Assembly (NCBI RefSeq): GCF_000729995.1
Contig: NZ_JNFG01000199.1
Location: 558,001 to 622,000 of the forward strand
Direction: 5' to 3'
DNA from: Caballeronia sordidicola
GTDB taxonomy: Bacteria > Pseudomonadota > Gammaproteobacteria > Burkholderiales > Burkholderiaceae
DNA length: 64,000 nucleotides
Shown: positions 15,341 to 23,931 of the stretch, piece after piece
Layout of the letters: each line of letters begins with the position of its first letter
Position numbering within the stretch: the stretch's first letter is position 1
Program-made: the position numbers and the translations under genes
The notes under the pieces: model-generated
The model's database searches: none
What the model saw: the letters and a program-made list of their open reading frames with translations, nothing else
What the model was told of the DNA's origin: nothing

Positions 15341-16381
15341 ATGCAATCCGCTGCCATTCCCCTGACCTTGCTAACGGGCTTTCTCGGTTCGGGCAAGACC
15401 ACGTTGCTTAATCGCCTGCTGCCGCAACCGGCGCTGGGCCGCTGTGCGGTGGTGATCAACGAACTGGGCGCGATTGGTCTCGATCATCTGTTCATCAGCA
15501 CCTCGCGCGACGAAACCGTCGCGATGCTGGAAAACGGCTGCCTGTGTTGCGGCGTGCGCGATGAACTGGCTACGACCGTGGCCGATCTGCTGGAGCGCCG
15601 CACGCGTGGCGAGATTCCCGCCTTCGAGCGGATTTTGATCGAGACCACGGGGCTTGCGCGACCCGGTCCGGTGATCTCATTGCTGCTTGGTGACACGGCG
15701 CTTGAAGGTCGTTTGCAACTCGATGGCATCGTGACGACCGTCGATGCAAAACATGGCGTCGCGCAACTCGCCCGGCACGAGGAATCGCGCCAGCAGGCGG
15801 CAGTCGCGGACCGGCTGTTGCTGACCAAGGCTGAACTGGTCGACGCACCCGCGCTTGCCGACCTCGAAGCCGCGCTTGAGGCGCTCAATCCGGGTGCGCC
15901 ACGCATCCCTGTGCGCAACGGCGAGATTGACGCGCAACAGCTGCTCGACATCCTGACACCGCGTGCCTTGCGGCCCTGGTTGCGCACCGAGCCTTTGCCC
16001 CGCAAGCGGCTGATGCGAAGCGCGACGGCGTCACGCACGGCCCATCCGGACATCGACAGCTTCTGCCTGACTTACTCGCAACCATTACCGATGCAGGCAT
16101 TCGAAACTGCGCTGACCGTACTGCTCGGCTATCACGGCGAACGCATCCTGCGGGTTAAGGGGATCGGCAATTTCATCGGCGAATCGCGGCCTGTGGTCTT
16201 CCATGGCGTGCAGCAGTTGCTGCATGAGCCGTTGCGGCTCGAAGCGTGGCCCGACGACGATCACACAACCCGGCTCGTGTTCATCGTGCAGGGGCTCGCC
16301 AGGTCGGTGATCGAGGAAACGATCACGCATTTTCTGCTCGAAGCAGGGGTGGGCGAACTGGCGGGAGGCGATGAACCGTAA
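15341..16381 (+). CDS. CobW/COG0523-family GTP-dependent metallochaperone
   Basis: The ATG at 15341 follows agga; a GTG at 15323, right after the preceding stop, is the alternative. The protein (346 residues) has Walker A GFLGSGKTT and the CXCC metal motif in ENGCLCCGVRDE. It also has a Walker B/switch region, a TKAE guanine motif and a C-terminal CobW-C domain. COG0523 GTPases deliver zinc, cobalt or other metals to client enzymes. The immediately upstream gene encodes a zinc-dependent MBL-fold enzyme, so that protein may be the client. No Zur box was identified. Confidence 0.88.
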   Translation: MQSAAIPLTLLTGFLGSGKTTLLNRLLPQPALGRCAVVINELGAIGLDHLFISTSRDETVAMLENGCLCCGVRDELATTVADLLERRTRGEIPAFERILIETTGLARPGPVISLLLGDTALEGRLQLDGIVTTVDAKHGVAQLARHEESRQQAAVADRLLLTKAELVDAPALADLEAALEALNPGAPRIPVRNGEIDAQQLLDILTPRALRPWLRTEPLPRKRLMRSATASRTAHPDIDSFCLTYSQPLPMQAFETALTVLLGYHGERILRVKGIGNFIGESRPVVFHGVQQLLHEPLRLEAWPDDDHTTRLVFIVQGLARSVIEETITHFLLEAGVGELAGGDEP

Positions 16382-16497
16382 CACCAGCGTAGGAAAATCT
16401 AGCGAACTCGACGATTACCCGCTCGGGTCCGTTTTCGGCCACGACTGTCAACTACTCGACGGAAATCGATCCGCACGTCTGCCTGCTTACGACGCAT

Positions 16498-16824
16498 TCA
16501 GCGCGCCCGGATCAGCAGTTCATAACTCGCGTCCTGATCCGCAGTGGACCGCTCACCGCGTGCCCAGCCAACCGCGCTGCGATAAGCGCCCAATGTCACC
16601 GGATCGGCCAAAACACTTTCCTGCGACCGGACCCTGTCGGCGAGTGGCGCGACAAAAAGCGCGTCCTCGGGGCAATACAATTCGCACATGAAGCAGGTCT
16701 GGCAATCGTCCTGCCGGGCAATCACCGGAATTGCGTTCGGCACCGCGTCAAACACGTTGGTCGGGCACGCTGTGACGCAGATATTGCATCCCGTACAGCG
16801 CGCGGCACTGACGATTTCGATCAT
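16498..16824 (-). CDS. Two-[4Fe-4S] ferredoxin-like subunit
   Basis: This 108-residue protein has two cluster motifs, CTGCNICVTACP (about 10-21) and CQTCFMCELYCP (about 41-52), followed by a 55-residue tail without cysteines. Its ATG overlaps the stop of the upstream flavoprotein gene by 4 bases, so the two should form a complex, with the ferredoxin carrying electrons to or from the FAD. AprB-like and fumarate-reductase-like pairs have the same arrangement. A similar pair recurs at 33031-35039. Confidence 0.9.
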   Translation of the reverse strand: MIEIVSAARCTGCNICVTACPTNVFDAVPNAIPVIARQDDCQTCFMCELYCPEDALFVAPLADRVRSQESVLADPVTLGAYRSAVGWARGERSTADQDASYELLIRAR

Positions 16825-18467
16825 GCGGCCGCCGCGATGGAGACGTCCTCACCTTGCGGATAAGGCACGGCAAGCCGCCGCACCCACACCTCATCCAGCC
16901 CGCCGCTCACCAGCCGGTGGCGTTGATGCGGATCGAGGGATCCATGTTCGCGCCTGCGATGCATGCCGCGCGTCTCGGTGCGCTGCAGCGCGCTCCGATA
17001 CATCCAGCGCGACGTCGCCAGCATAGCGGCCGCCTCACGGGCGCGCACGGCCTCCTGGGCAGTCCGCGCCGGTGCGCAGTGTCTGAGCCTCGCCCAGAGG
17101 CTGTCGAGGCGCTGCAACGAGTCTTCGAGCAGGTCGGCACTTCGTGTCCAGTTGCGTTCATACGGAAAGACCTCGGCCTGCACGGCGCGGATAACCTCGG
17201 CGCTATCGTATGAGGCGCTTGCGCTATCCGTGTGCAGACCAACTCCGCCTGCGCGCGTCAGGACGCGCCGCGCCGTGGCGCCGGCGTCCCTCGAATGATC
17301 CGCCGCACCCGCGCCCGCCCAGAACCCCGACGACATCGCCCAGGCGGCATTGTGGCTACCGCCTCCCGTGAAGCCGCCGCAAATCAATTCGCGGGTGGCT
17401 GCATCGCCCGCAGCGTAGAGACCCTCGACCGACGTCGCGCAGCTTTCATCGACCACATGCAGCCCACCCGTGCCGCGCACGGTGCCTTCGAGGCGCAAGG
17501 TCACGGGGAAGGGTTGTTCAAATGGATCGATACCCTGACGATCGAACGGCAGGAAGAAATTGGGCTGGGCCGTACGCATCCATTGGCGAATCTCGCTGTC
17601 GGCACGATCGAGGCGGGCGTACACCGGCTGCGTCTGCAAGGTATGAGCGATGATGCCCCTGCCGCGAGCCGAACCTGCACCCTCGATCACGGAGCCATCC
17701 TCGTAGTAGAAAGTTGCCCAGGTGTAGAAAAGCGACTTCGTCACCGAGGAGAATGCGGGCCCCAGTCCATAAGCGTTCGAAAACTCCATGCCGGACAGTT
17801 CCGCGCCTGCTTCGGCAGCCATCAACTGGCCATCACCCGTGAGCACGTTGCACCCGAGCGCGCGGCTGAGGAACGCGCATCCGCCTGTCGCAATCACGAC
17901 CGCTTGCGAACGCACGAGCCAGGTGTCGCCCGTCTGCCGGTGCACGCCGGCAGCACCGGCGACCACGCCATGTTCATCGGTCAGCAACTCGAGCGCAGGG
18001 CTGTGATCGAGGATCCGAGCGCCGGATTGTTTGACCCGCTTGCGCATGAGCCGCATGTATTCGGGGCCCTGCAGCGAGTCGCGATGCTCGGTCCCGTTAG
18101 CATCGACCGGAAACGGATAGCCCCATTCCGCCAGACGTTCTGCATTGATCCAGGTCTGCTCGAGCACACGATCCATCCACGCGTGTTCGGCCAGTTCACC
18201 GCCGAGTGCGAACCGGCTCGCCTTGGCTTTCTCGCGCGACTGAACGTCCGGCGGAACGTGCCATAGCGCCGTGCCTGCGGGTGCTGTCGCACCCGATGTT
18301 CCGCAGAAACCTTTGTCTACCAGCAACACCTTCGCGCCTTTGGCCGAGGCGCTGATCGCAGCCCATGCACCCGCCGGACCGCCCCCTATGACCAGCACGT
18401 CCACCTCATGCTGCCCTGCCCCTTCCGCACTCGACACGACTTGTTTGCCTGAATCGATGTTGCTCAT
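16821..18467 (-). CDS. FAD-dependent oxidoreductase, AprA/fumarate-reductase-like
   Basis: With the ATG at 18467 (after gagagacgca) the protein has 548 residues; a TTG at 18512 is possible but unlikely. It has the FAD-binding Rossmann motif VIGGGPAGAWAA, a second FAD motif GLYAAGDAA near residue 375, and the FRD/SDH/AprA flavoprotein fold. No Sec or Tat signal is present, so it is cytoplasmic. It is co-translated with a ferredoxin gene downstream and lies near a TauD-type dioxygenase and a degraded sulfonate-type permease. A role in organosulfur metabolism is inferred. The substrate is unknown, and succinate/fumarate activity is unlikely given the context. Confidence 0.82.
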   Translation of the reverse strand: MSNIDSGKQVVSSAEGAGQHEVDVLVIGGGPAGAWAAISASAKGAKVLLVDKGFCGTSGATAPAGTALWHVPPDVQSREKAKASRFALGGELAEHAWMDRVLEQTWINAERLAEWGYPFPVDANGTEHRDSLQGPEYMRLMRKRVKQSGARILDHSPALELLTDEHGVVAGAAGVHRQTGDTWLVRSQAVVIATGGCAFLSRALGCNVLTGDGQLMAAEAGAELSGMEFSNAYGLGPAFSSVTKSLFYTWATFYYEDGSVIEGAGSARGRGIIAHTLQTQPVYARLDRADSEIRQWMRTAQPNFFLPFDRQGIDPFEQPFPVTLRLEGTVRGTGGLHVVDESCATSVEGLYAAGDAATRELICGGFTGGGSHNAAWAMSSGFWAGAGAADHSRDAGATARRVLTRAGGVGLHTDSASASYDSAEVIRAVQAEVFPYERNWTRSADLLEDSLQRLDSLWARLRHCAPARTAQEAVRAREAAAMLATSRWMYRSALQRTETRGMHRRREHGSLDPHQRHRLVSGGLDEVWVRRLAVPYPQGEDVSIAAAA

Positions 18468-18534
18468 TGCGTCTCTCGCTTCTGATCTGAAATCTTGTAT
18501 TTGGAAAAGCAAACGGGTGTTTGCTTGTCCACCT

Positions 18535-18773
18535 TCAACCTTGTCCCTTCCATGCGGTCAGGCGCTGTTCCACCAGGACGAGCCCCTGATTGAAGACAAG
18601 TCCCAACAGTGAGAGCGTGACGATGCCCGCATACATCTTTGGGATCTCAAACGTGAACTGCGAGTAATTCACCAGATATCCTAAGCCGGCCTTCGCGCCT
18701 ACCATCTCGCCGCTATCAACGAAAGGCTGGCAAACACCGCACTCACCACGCTGCGGAAAACAATCGGTCTCAT
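18535..18773 (-). pseudogene. Remnant of an SsuC/TauC-type ABC permease
   Basis: Read on the minus strand, bases 18720-18535 encode the C-terminal part of a binding-protein-dependent permease (EMVGAKAGLGYLVNYSQFTF..., then a last membrane helix and taa-free end at tga 18537-18535). Upstream sequence from 18773 continues the same protein (RPIVFRSVVSAVFASLSLIA) but in a different frame, joined by a one-base shift near 18698-18702. The N-terminal two thirds are missing. This is the remains of an ABC importer that once belonged with the adjacent flavoprotein-ferredoxin pair and TauD gene. Confidence 0.75.
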
Positions 18774-18821
18774 AGGCTCATCGTTTATGGGAAGCAATCG
18801 GGTGGGCCAGCGAGCGTCACA

Positions 18822-19754
18822 TCAAAAAACACCGTCATGCTCAAGCGTCACGCGATGAATGCGACGGCGTGCCGAGCCATAGTCGCGCGCAGCATAGTGT
18901 TGCACCTGCCGGTTGTCCCAGATGGCAACATCACCGGCCTTCCACTCGAAGCGCGCCTGCACCTCGGGCGTCTTGATCAGGTCGTAGAGGTAGTTAAGCA
19001 GGCTCTGGCTCGCCGTTTTGGAAACGCCCAACAGATGGCTCGTATGGCCTTCGTTGACGAAAACCAGCTTGCGCCCATTCTGCGGGTGTGTCTTGATGAC
19101 CGGCACTTCGATCGGCGGGAATTTTTGGGCAGCGTCACGCACGCGGGCAAGACTCTCTTCAACCGTTTCGGACTTTCCGTCGGGCGAATCGTATCCGCTC
19201 AAGAGATCAGACAGATGCTGCTTCTTCGGCGAAGCGAAGAACGTGTTCACTGCATAGAGCTTCTCGAAGTAACGGGCGAGGTCGGGATCCAGCAGATCGT
19301 AGACTCCGGTCGATGAAGTCCAGATGGTGTCACCTCCGCCCCCCTCGGGAATTTCCTGCGCGTGCAAGACCGTCGCTTTCGGCGGCTGATGCTGCCAGGA
19401 CACATCGACGTGCCAGTTGTCGGTGCCGCCCGATTGGGTCTTGTCGCTATGAGCGATCACTTCAATTTCGGGGAATCCGGCCACGGCCGGAAGATAGATG
19501 TTCTTGCGAATCGGATTACCGAAGATTTTCGCGAAGCCTACATGTTGCTCCGGCGTGAGTGTCTGCTCGCGGATAAACAGCACGCCATGATCGACCAGCG
19601 CCTGATTCAGTGTCCGCCGGTTGTCGTCGCTTAGCGGACGACCTAGATCGATGTTTTCAACGATTGCACCGATTCGCGGTTTATAACGACGCACGTGAAT
19701 ATCCTGATGGGCCTGATCGAGCTTGACTGCCGATTTATCCAATACGGTGCTCAC
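18822..19754 (-). CDS. TauD/TfdA-family alpha-ketoglutarate-dependent dioxygenase
   Basis: The GTG at 19754 is preceded by aaggag at the correct distance, so the longer frame to 19820 is rejected. The 310-residue enzyme shows the iron-binding HxD in NWHVDVSW (about residue 118) and the distal His within RRRIHRVTL near the C-terminus, with the 2-oxoglutarate-binding Arg just after. TauD-type enzymes hydroxylate taurine, alkanesulfonates, sulfate esters or TfdA-type substrates, releasing sulfite or cleaving side chains. The neighbouring flavoprotein and permease remnant favour a sulfonate or sulfate-ester substrate. It has normal length and all key residues. Confidence 0.88.
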   Translation of the reverse strand: MSTVLDKSAVKLDQAHQDIHVRRYKPRIGAIVENIDLGRPLSDDNRRTLNQALVDHGVLFIREQTLTPEQHVGFAKIFGNPIRKNIYLPAVAGFPEIEVIAHSDKTQSGGTDNWHVDVSWQHQPPKATVLHAQEIPEGGGGDTIWTSSTGVYDLLDPDLARYFEKLYAVNTFFASPKKQHLSDLLSGYDSPDGKSETVEESLARVRDAAQKFPPIEVPVIKTHPQNGRKLVFVNEGHTSHLLGVSKTASQSLLNYLYDLIKTPEVQARFEWKAGDVAIWDNRQVQHYAARDYGSARRRIHRVTLEHDGVF

Positions 19755-20165
19755 GATTTTTGCTCCTTCGGGCTCGTTGAAATAGCCACTATGAAAGCGC
19801 CCATGCGGGCGCTGGCGCAACTATCTTGTTTTTCTATCGATACAGCGAAAATAGACATATGCATATCGCAGGACATGCGTCTCGTCGTGGCGACGAAACT
19901 GTCGCTACCACGGATGTAGACTCCGCCGCTCGGCATCGACTCACCGAAATCATCCTGCCCGATGGACAGAAATCCGCAACTCGGGCTGGGAATCCGGACC
20001 CTTCCTAAGCGTCAACTAAGGGACTGACCTTATCGTCTATTTGCTTACTGCGTGTTTGGCTTCGCAGAGGTTTCCGATTCGAGCCCATTGTGTTGCTCCA
20101 AGCTCAACGCACCCATATGGCCGGCGGTTTCGTTTCTTATTTCTGCCCTGAGGTGCCTGTCATAA
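19755..20165. other. Divergent promoter region
   Basis: These 411 bases lie between the TauD-type gene (minus) and the methyltransferase gene (plus). The ribosome site of the dioxygenase, aaggag on the minus strand, is at 19763-19768. Open frames here are short and unrecognised. No convincing operator or promoter consensus was seen. Confidence 0.4.
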
Positions 20166-21089
20166 ATGAACACCGAGCCAAACGAATCTCAAATGGATGT
20201 CTGGTCTGAATGGCTCTTGCACACGCGCTTCGGTAACGATCACGGGCAAGAACAGATTCTGCGCGCGGCGATTGACCCAATCGCGGATCGAGTTCTGGAC
20301 GGTGCCCGGCTTTCTGCCGGGATGACGCTAGTTGACATCGGGACGGGCGACGGGCTGATTGCTTTTAGGGCCGTCGACGCAATCGGCCCATCACTTCGCG
20401 TTATCCTCACTGATATATCGGCGCCGTTACTGCGTCATGCCGAAGCGCTGGCGATTCAAAGGAACGTTCAAAGCCAGTGTAGATTTATCGAATGTTCAGC
20501 TTCTGCGCTAAAAGACGTGGACGACGCATCTATCGACGCTGTTACCACGCGCGCGGTGCTTGCCTACGTGCCCGACAAGGTGCAAGCGCTTCGTGAGTGC
20601 CGCCGTGTTCTTAAGCCTGGAGGACGACTGTCGATCGGCGAACCCATCCTTCGCGACGATGCGTTTGAGGCTGCCTCGCTAAAACAATTGGTAGACGCTC
20701 AGCCCCCGGGATTGGAAGATCGATTCTTTTCCCTTCTCAGCCGTTGGAAAGGTGCCCAGTTTCCTGACACTGAAGAAAAAATTGCCAGCAATCCCATCAC
20801 AAATTTTAGTGAACGCGATTTGGTTCGCTTCGCGCTGGACGTGGGGTTCACCGACATCCACATGGAGTTTCACGTGAATGTCCTCCCGTCGACTGTGCAT
20901 TCGTGGGAGGTATTTCTTGGCAGTTCACCTCACCCCTGGGCACCGTCACTCAGTCGCATTCTCGCGGAACGCTTCTCCACTGAAGAGCGGGAATTGTTCG
21001 AGACAATCTTTCGTCCAAGGGTGGAGGCCCGGCAGTTCGTTACCGCAGACCGGATAGCGTATCTGACGGCTCGGAAACCGTCTTCGTAA
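20166..21089 (+). CDS. SAM-dependent methyltransferase
   Basis: This 307-residue class I methyltransferase has motif I VDIGTGDGLIAF (about residue 56), the acidic residue of motif II in ILTDIS, and a post-motif II region ending VLKPGGRLSIGEP. The C-terminal part (about 190-300) is a helical extension that could bind the substrate. The substrate cannot be told; arsenite, quinone and small-molecule methyltransferases share this layout. It stands alone between the TauD region and an IS remnant. Confidence 0.82.
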   Translation: MNTEPNESQMDVWSEWLLHTRFGNDHGQEQILRAAIDPIADRVLDGARLSAGMTLVDIGTGDGLIAFRAVDAIGPSLRVILTDISAPLLRHAEALAIQRNVQSQCRFIECSASALKDVDDASIDAVTTRAVLAYVPDKVQALRECRRVLKPGGRLSIGEPILRDDAFEAASLKQLVDAQPPGLEDRFFSLLSRWKGAQFPDTEEKIASNPITNFSERDLVRFALDVGFTDIHMEFHVNVLPSTVHSWEVFLGSSPHPWAPSLSRILAERFSTEERELFETIFRPRVEARQFVTADRIAYLTARKPSS

Positions 21090-21374
21090 TTGCAACCGAC
21101 GGAGCCGTCAACGCGCAATCGAAGGCGCACCGCTTCGCGGCTGAAGGCGTAGCGCTAAACCCTCATGACAACGTCAATGAAAGAAGATTGCATGCTTTGA
21201 GTTGTTCTCCATATCGATCGTGGAGGGTGCGCTAATCATCCTGTGACTTTATCCTGCTTGCCAGCACCCGCGCCTGCGCGCGAAACTCAGAGTCGTTTTT
21301 GGCTCAACGATCGAGAGATCGAGATATGCGAGTCTGGCTCTATGACGAAAAGAGGTCGGCCCTTTAATCGCCAA

Positions 21375-21806
21375 TCAAACTCGGAATGTCGCTCGTTTTC
21401 TGTCGGCGCTGGCTTTGCCTACAAGTTTGCCAGCTCGTAAGGTCCCTGCAGATTTGTCTCCTGATAGCACGGCACGAACCGACAAACTGTCCACAATCGC
21501 CTTTGCCGCATCAGCATTGCCGCGACGCTGCAGTTCGTCCACCAGCACTCTTTGAAGACTTGGCCACACTCCTTCCTCCTGCCACTCGGCCAATCGCCGG
21601 CAGCAAACTTGGCCGGCTCCGTAGCCGAGTTCCTTACGAAGCAGGGTCCACGAGATACCCGATCGCAGCACAAACACAATGCCGGAAAATACTGCACGGT
21701 CCGGTGCTCGGGGACGCCCGGCGCTGCGACGCTCGGGCAACGATCGCGTAGGAATCAATGGTTCAATAAGCGCCCAGAAGTCGTCGTCTATCAGACCTTC
21801 AAGCAT
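21375..21806 (-). mobile_element. Truncated IS5-family (DUF4096) transposase remnant
   Basis: From the ATG at 21806 the frame encodes MLEGLIDDDFWALIEPLIP..., typical of the first reading frame of IS5/IS427-type transposases with their DUF4096 domain. It continues to AIVDSLSVRAV, where the second reading frame with catalytic residues normally follows by frameshift. Here the sequence degenerates and ends after 30 atypical residues. No second ORF and no clear terminal inverted repeats were found, so the element is dead. Confidence 0.75.
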
Positions 21807-22112
21807 GGATCCCCCGAAAAAAACGCGCACTCAGTCTCTCTTTAAAAAACTATTTTGATGCGAGTAACTCGACTGAACGCTCAGTTAGCGCGTCGTCCAA
21901 AGGCACTCCTGTTATTGGGCGTCGCTTTGTTCACGCACAGGATGCACCGCTAGACAGGACCGAGAGAACCCGCCTGACGCAGGAAGAAAGCACGCCGCAC
22001 GTGGCTAATACTGCACGCAGCCTTGAGACTACGCTGCCATTCTTAGATGAGGATTAGCTGCGCCTTTCGGTTGTCGGACAGTCGTACTCCCCGCTTGCCA
22101 GGAAGCATCGAC
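21807..22112. other. Intergenic region next to the IS remnant
   Basis: A + strand frame of more than 60 codons is open up to tag at 22055-22057, with hydrophilic Ser/Thr/Glu-rich translation, but it has no start codon or ribosome site and may be chance or a broken gene end. Nothing else was identified. Confidence 0.3.
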
Positions 22113-23348
22113 TCAGTGCCAGGTCGCCTCGGCGATGCCGGCGAGCGTACAAAGCACAACGACGGCGAGTGGTGGAACCTTCCAGCGCGTCAGCAGAAAG
22201 AATCCGATGGCTGCGATGGCAAAGTCGAGCTTCGAAAGAACCGCACTTGTCCACACCGTTGAGTACAGCGCGCTGGCCAGCAGTCCAACGACCGCAGCAT
22301 TCACGCCCGCAAGCAGTGCAGCCATCGACGGGGGTGCGCGCAGCGCTTGCCAGTACGGGAGCGCCGCGAGCACGAGTAGGAGACCCGGGAGGAAAATACC
22401 CGCAGTAGCGAGCAATGCGCCGGTCCAGTGATTTGGCGCTTCGGCCATCATCCAGCCGAGAAATGCCGCGAACGTGAACAAGGGGCCGGGAACTGCCTGC
22501 GCGGCACCGTAGCCCGCAAGAAATTCGTTCGGAGAGATCCAGCCGGTCGCGACGGTCTGCTGTTGCAGAAGCGGGAGCACGACGTGACCGCCGCCAAACA
22601 CCAGAGCACCCGAGCGGTAGAAGGCTTCGAATACCTTGACCGCGTGACCCGCGTGGAGTCCGACCAGCGCCGGAAGTCCGAGCAGCAGGACAAAGAACAG
22701 AATCAGCGCGACGGCACCCACCGTGCGGGAAACGTGGATTTCGTGACCGTGCTGGGGTGTGCGACTGGTGTCTGACGATGTCGTTGTCTGGCACAACGCG
22801 AGTCCGAGCACAGCGCCGAGAACGATTACGATGAGCTGCGCATAAACGGTCGTCAGAACGCTGAGTACCGCGATTGCCATGAGCGCGATGGCAGCACGGC
22901 GTTGGTCCGGACACAGGCGCCGTGCCATATCCCAAACTGCTTGAGCGACGACAGCGACAGCGACAAGTTTGAGGCCATGGATCAACCCACTGCCGACCGG
23001 GCCGCCAAGACTAGGGGCGATGGCCGCGAAGCCGAGCAAGAGAAGCACCGAAGGCAGCGTAAATCCGAACCAGGCCGCGAGTCCCCCGATCCACCCGGCT
23101 CGCAAGAGACCAATCGAGAATCCCACCTGGCTGCTCGCCGGTCCCGGCAGGAACTGACAGAGTCCGACCAGATCGGTGAAGGTTTCGTCATCGAGCCAGC
23201 GGCGGCGCTCGACGAATTCCCGGCGGAAGTATCCCAAATGGGCTATGGGACCGCCAAAGCACGTCAACCCCAACTTGAGAAACACCGCGAGAACCTCCCC
23301 AGCGGTATTCGCCCGGGTCAGGTGCGATGAGGTAATACCGTTTTCCAT
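22113..23348 (-). CDS. chrA: Chromate efflux transporter ChrA
   Basis: This 411-residue inner-membrane protein has two homologous CHR domains. The N-terminal half has FLKLGLTCFGGPIAHLGYF and the second half FEAFYRSGALVFGGGHVVLPLL; the GPAS and AVPGP loops are both present. About ten hydrophobic segments are visible. ChrA proteins expel chromate using the proton or membrane potential and can act on sulfate analogues. A truncated PadR-like gene lies 54 bases upstream on the same strand; it probably once regulated chrA, but the reading frame is now shortened. The length is normal for the long-chain ChrA family. Confidence 0.9.
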   Translation of the reverse strand: MENGITSSHLTRANTAGEVLAVFLKLGLTCFGGPIAHLGYFRREFVERRRWLDDETFTDLVGLCQFLPGPASSQVGFSIGLLRAGWIGGLAAWFGFTLPSVLLLLGFAAIAPSLGGPVGSGLIHGLKLVAVAVVAQAVWDMARRLCPDQRRAAIALMAIAVLSVLTTVYAQLIVIVLGAVLGLALCQTTTSSDTSRTPQHGHEIHVSRTVGAVALILFFVLLLGLPALVGLHAGHAVKVFEAFYRSGALVFGGGHVVLPLLQQQTVATGWISPNEFLAGYGAAQAVPGPLFTFAAFLGWMMAEAPNHWTGALLATAGIFLPGLLLVLAALPYWQALRAPPSMAALLAGVNAAVVGLLASALYSTVWTSAVLSKLDFAIAAIGFFLLTRWKVPPLAVVVLCTLAGIAEATWH

Positions 23349-23402
23349 AAACTGCCAGTTTTTCAGATTGAAAAGATCAGCGCGTCCGCACCGTCCGGGC
23401 GG

Positions 23403-23609
23403 TCACTTGCTTTCGAACAGCTCGCCGAAAAGCTCGCGAACCTCTTGCTTCGCCGCGGCCTCCTCCAGGCCGCGCGAGATCGGGGAGAGCGCACGGCTCA
23501 TCTTGTAACCGTGTCGTGCAAGCGCCTGGATCATGACCAACGAATAGACCGGCTCCTCATGGAGCACGTGGAGGCGGATCAGGTCCGCATAGAGGTCACG
23601 GTCGTCCAT
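23403..23609 (-). pseudogene. PadR-family regulator with internal deletion
   Basis: The 68-codon frame starts like a PadR transcription factor (ADLIRLHVLHE...SLVMIQALARHGYKMS) with the first helices of the winged-helix domain. It then jumps into what looks like the C-terminal helix (AAAKQEVRELFGELFE). The recognition helix and wing, usually continuing as GTLYP-type sequence, are missing. An in-frame internal deletion fits. The gene lies directly upstream of chrA, where PadR regulators are often found. A residual protein may be made but should not bind DNA normally. Confidence 0.6.
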
Positions 23610-23931
23610 GGTTGCAGAAGGCTGACAGTATCGAACCTCAATTATGACGCGATCGTACGGGGTCGTGCAGCGGAACTTGCACTGCGCCGCGCAGGACCGC
23701 GTCGATCTGAGTCGCCGTCCCTTCGTTAAGAAAAACGCATCGATGCCGGCAACGAAGTGCTTGGCAATGAAGCATCCATCCGCTCGATGCTATCCACGAT
23801 CCTCCCCTGTCTGGCGTGAATTTGCTTTCCATGTTCTCTCTCAGAACCTTAGCCTGATTACGACTTAGACGAGCACTGCCTTCGTGCTAGCGTCTTAAGT
23901 CCGTCCACCCTCCACCCATGACTCATTTGAC
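23610..23931. other. Divergent promoter region before the sugar ABC operon
   Basis: These 322 bases lie between the PadR remnant (minus) and the sugar-binding protein gene (plus). Overlapping frames on both strands are unconvincing. No clear promoter, CRP-type site or operator was identified by eye. Confidence 0.35.

Noticed and set aside
17232..18266. A 344-codon + strand frame opposite the flavoprotein gene
   Set aside because: It is antisense to a clearly homologous FAD-dependent oxidoreductase and has no recognisable domain.
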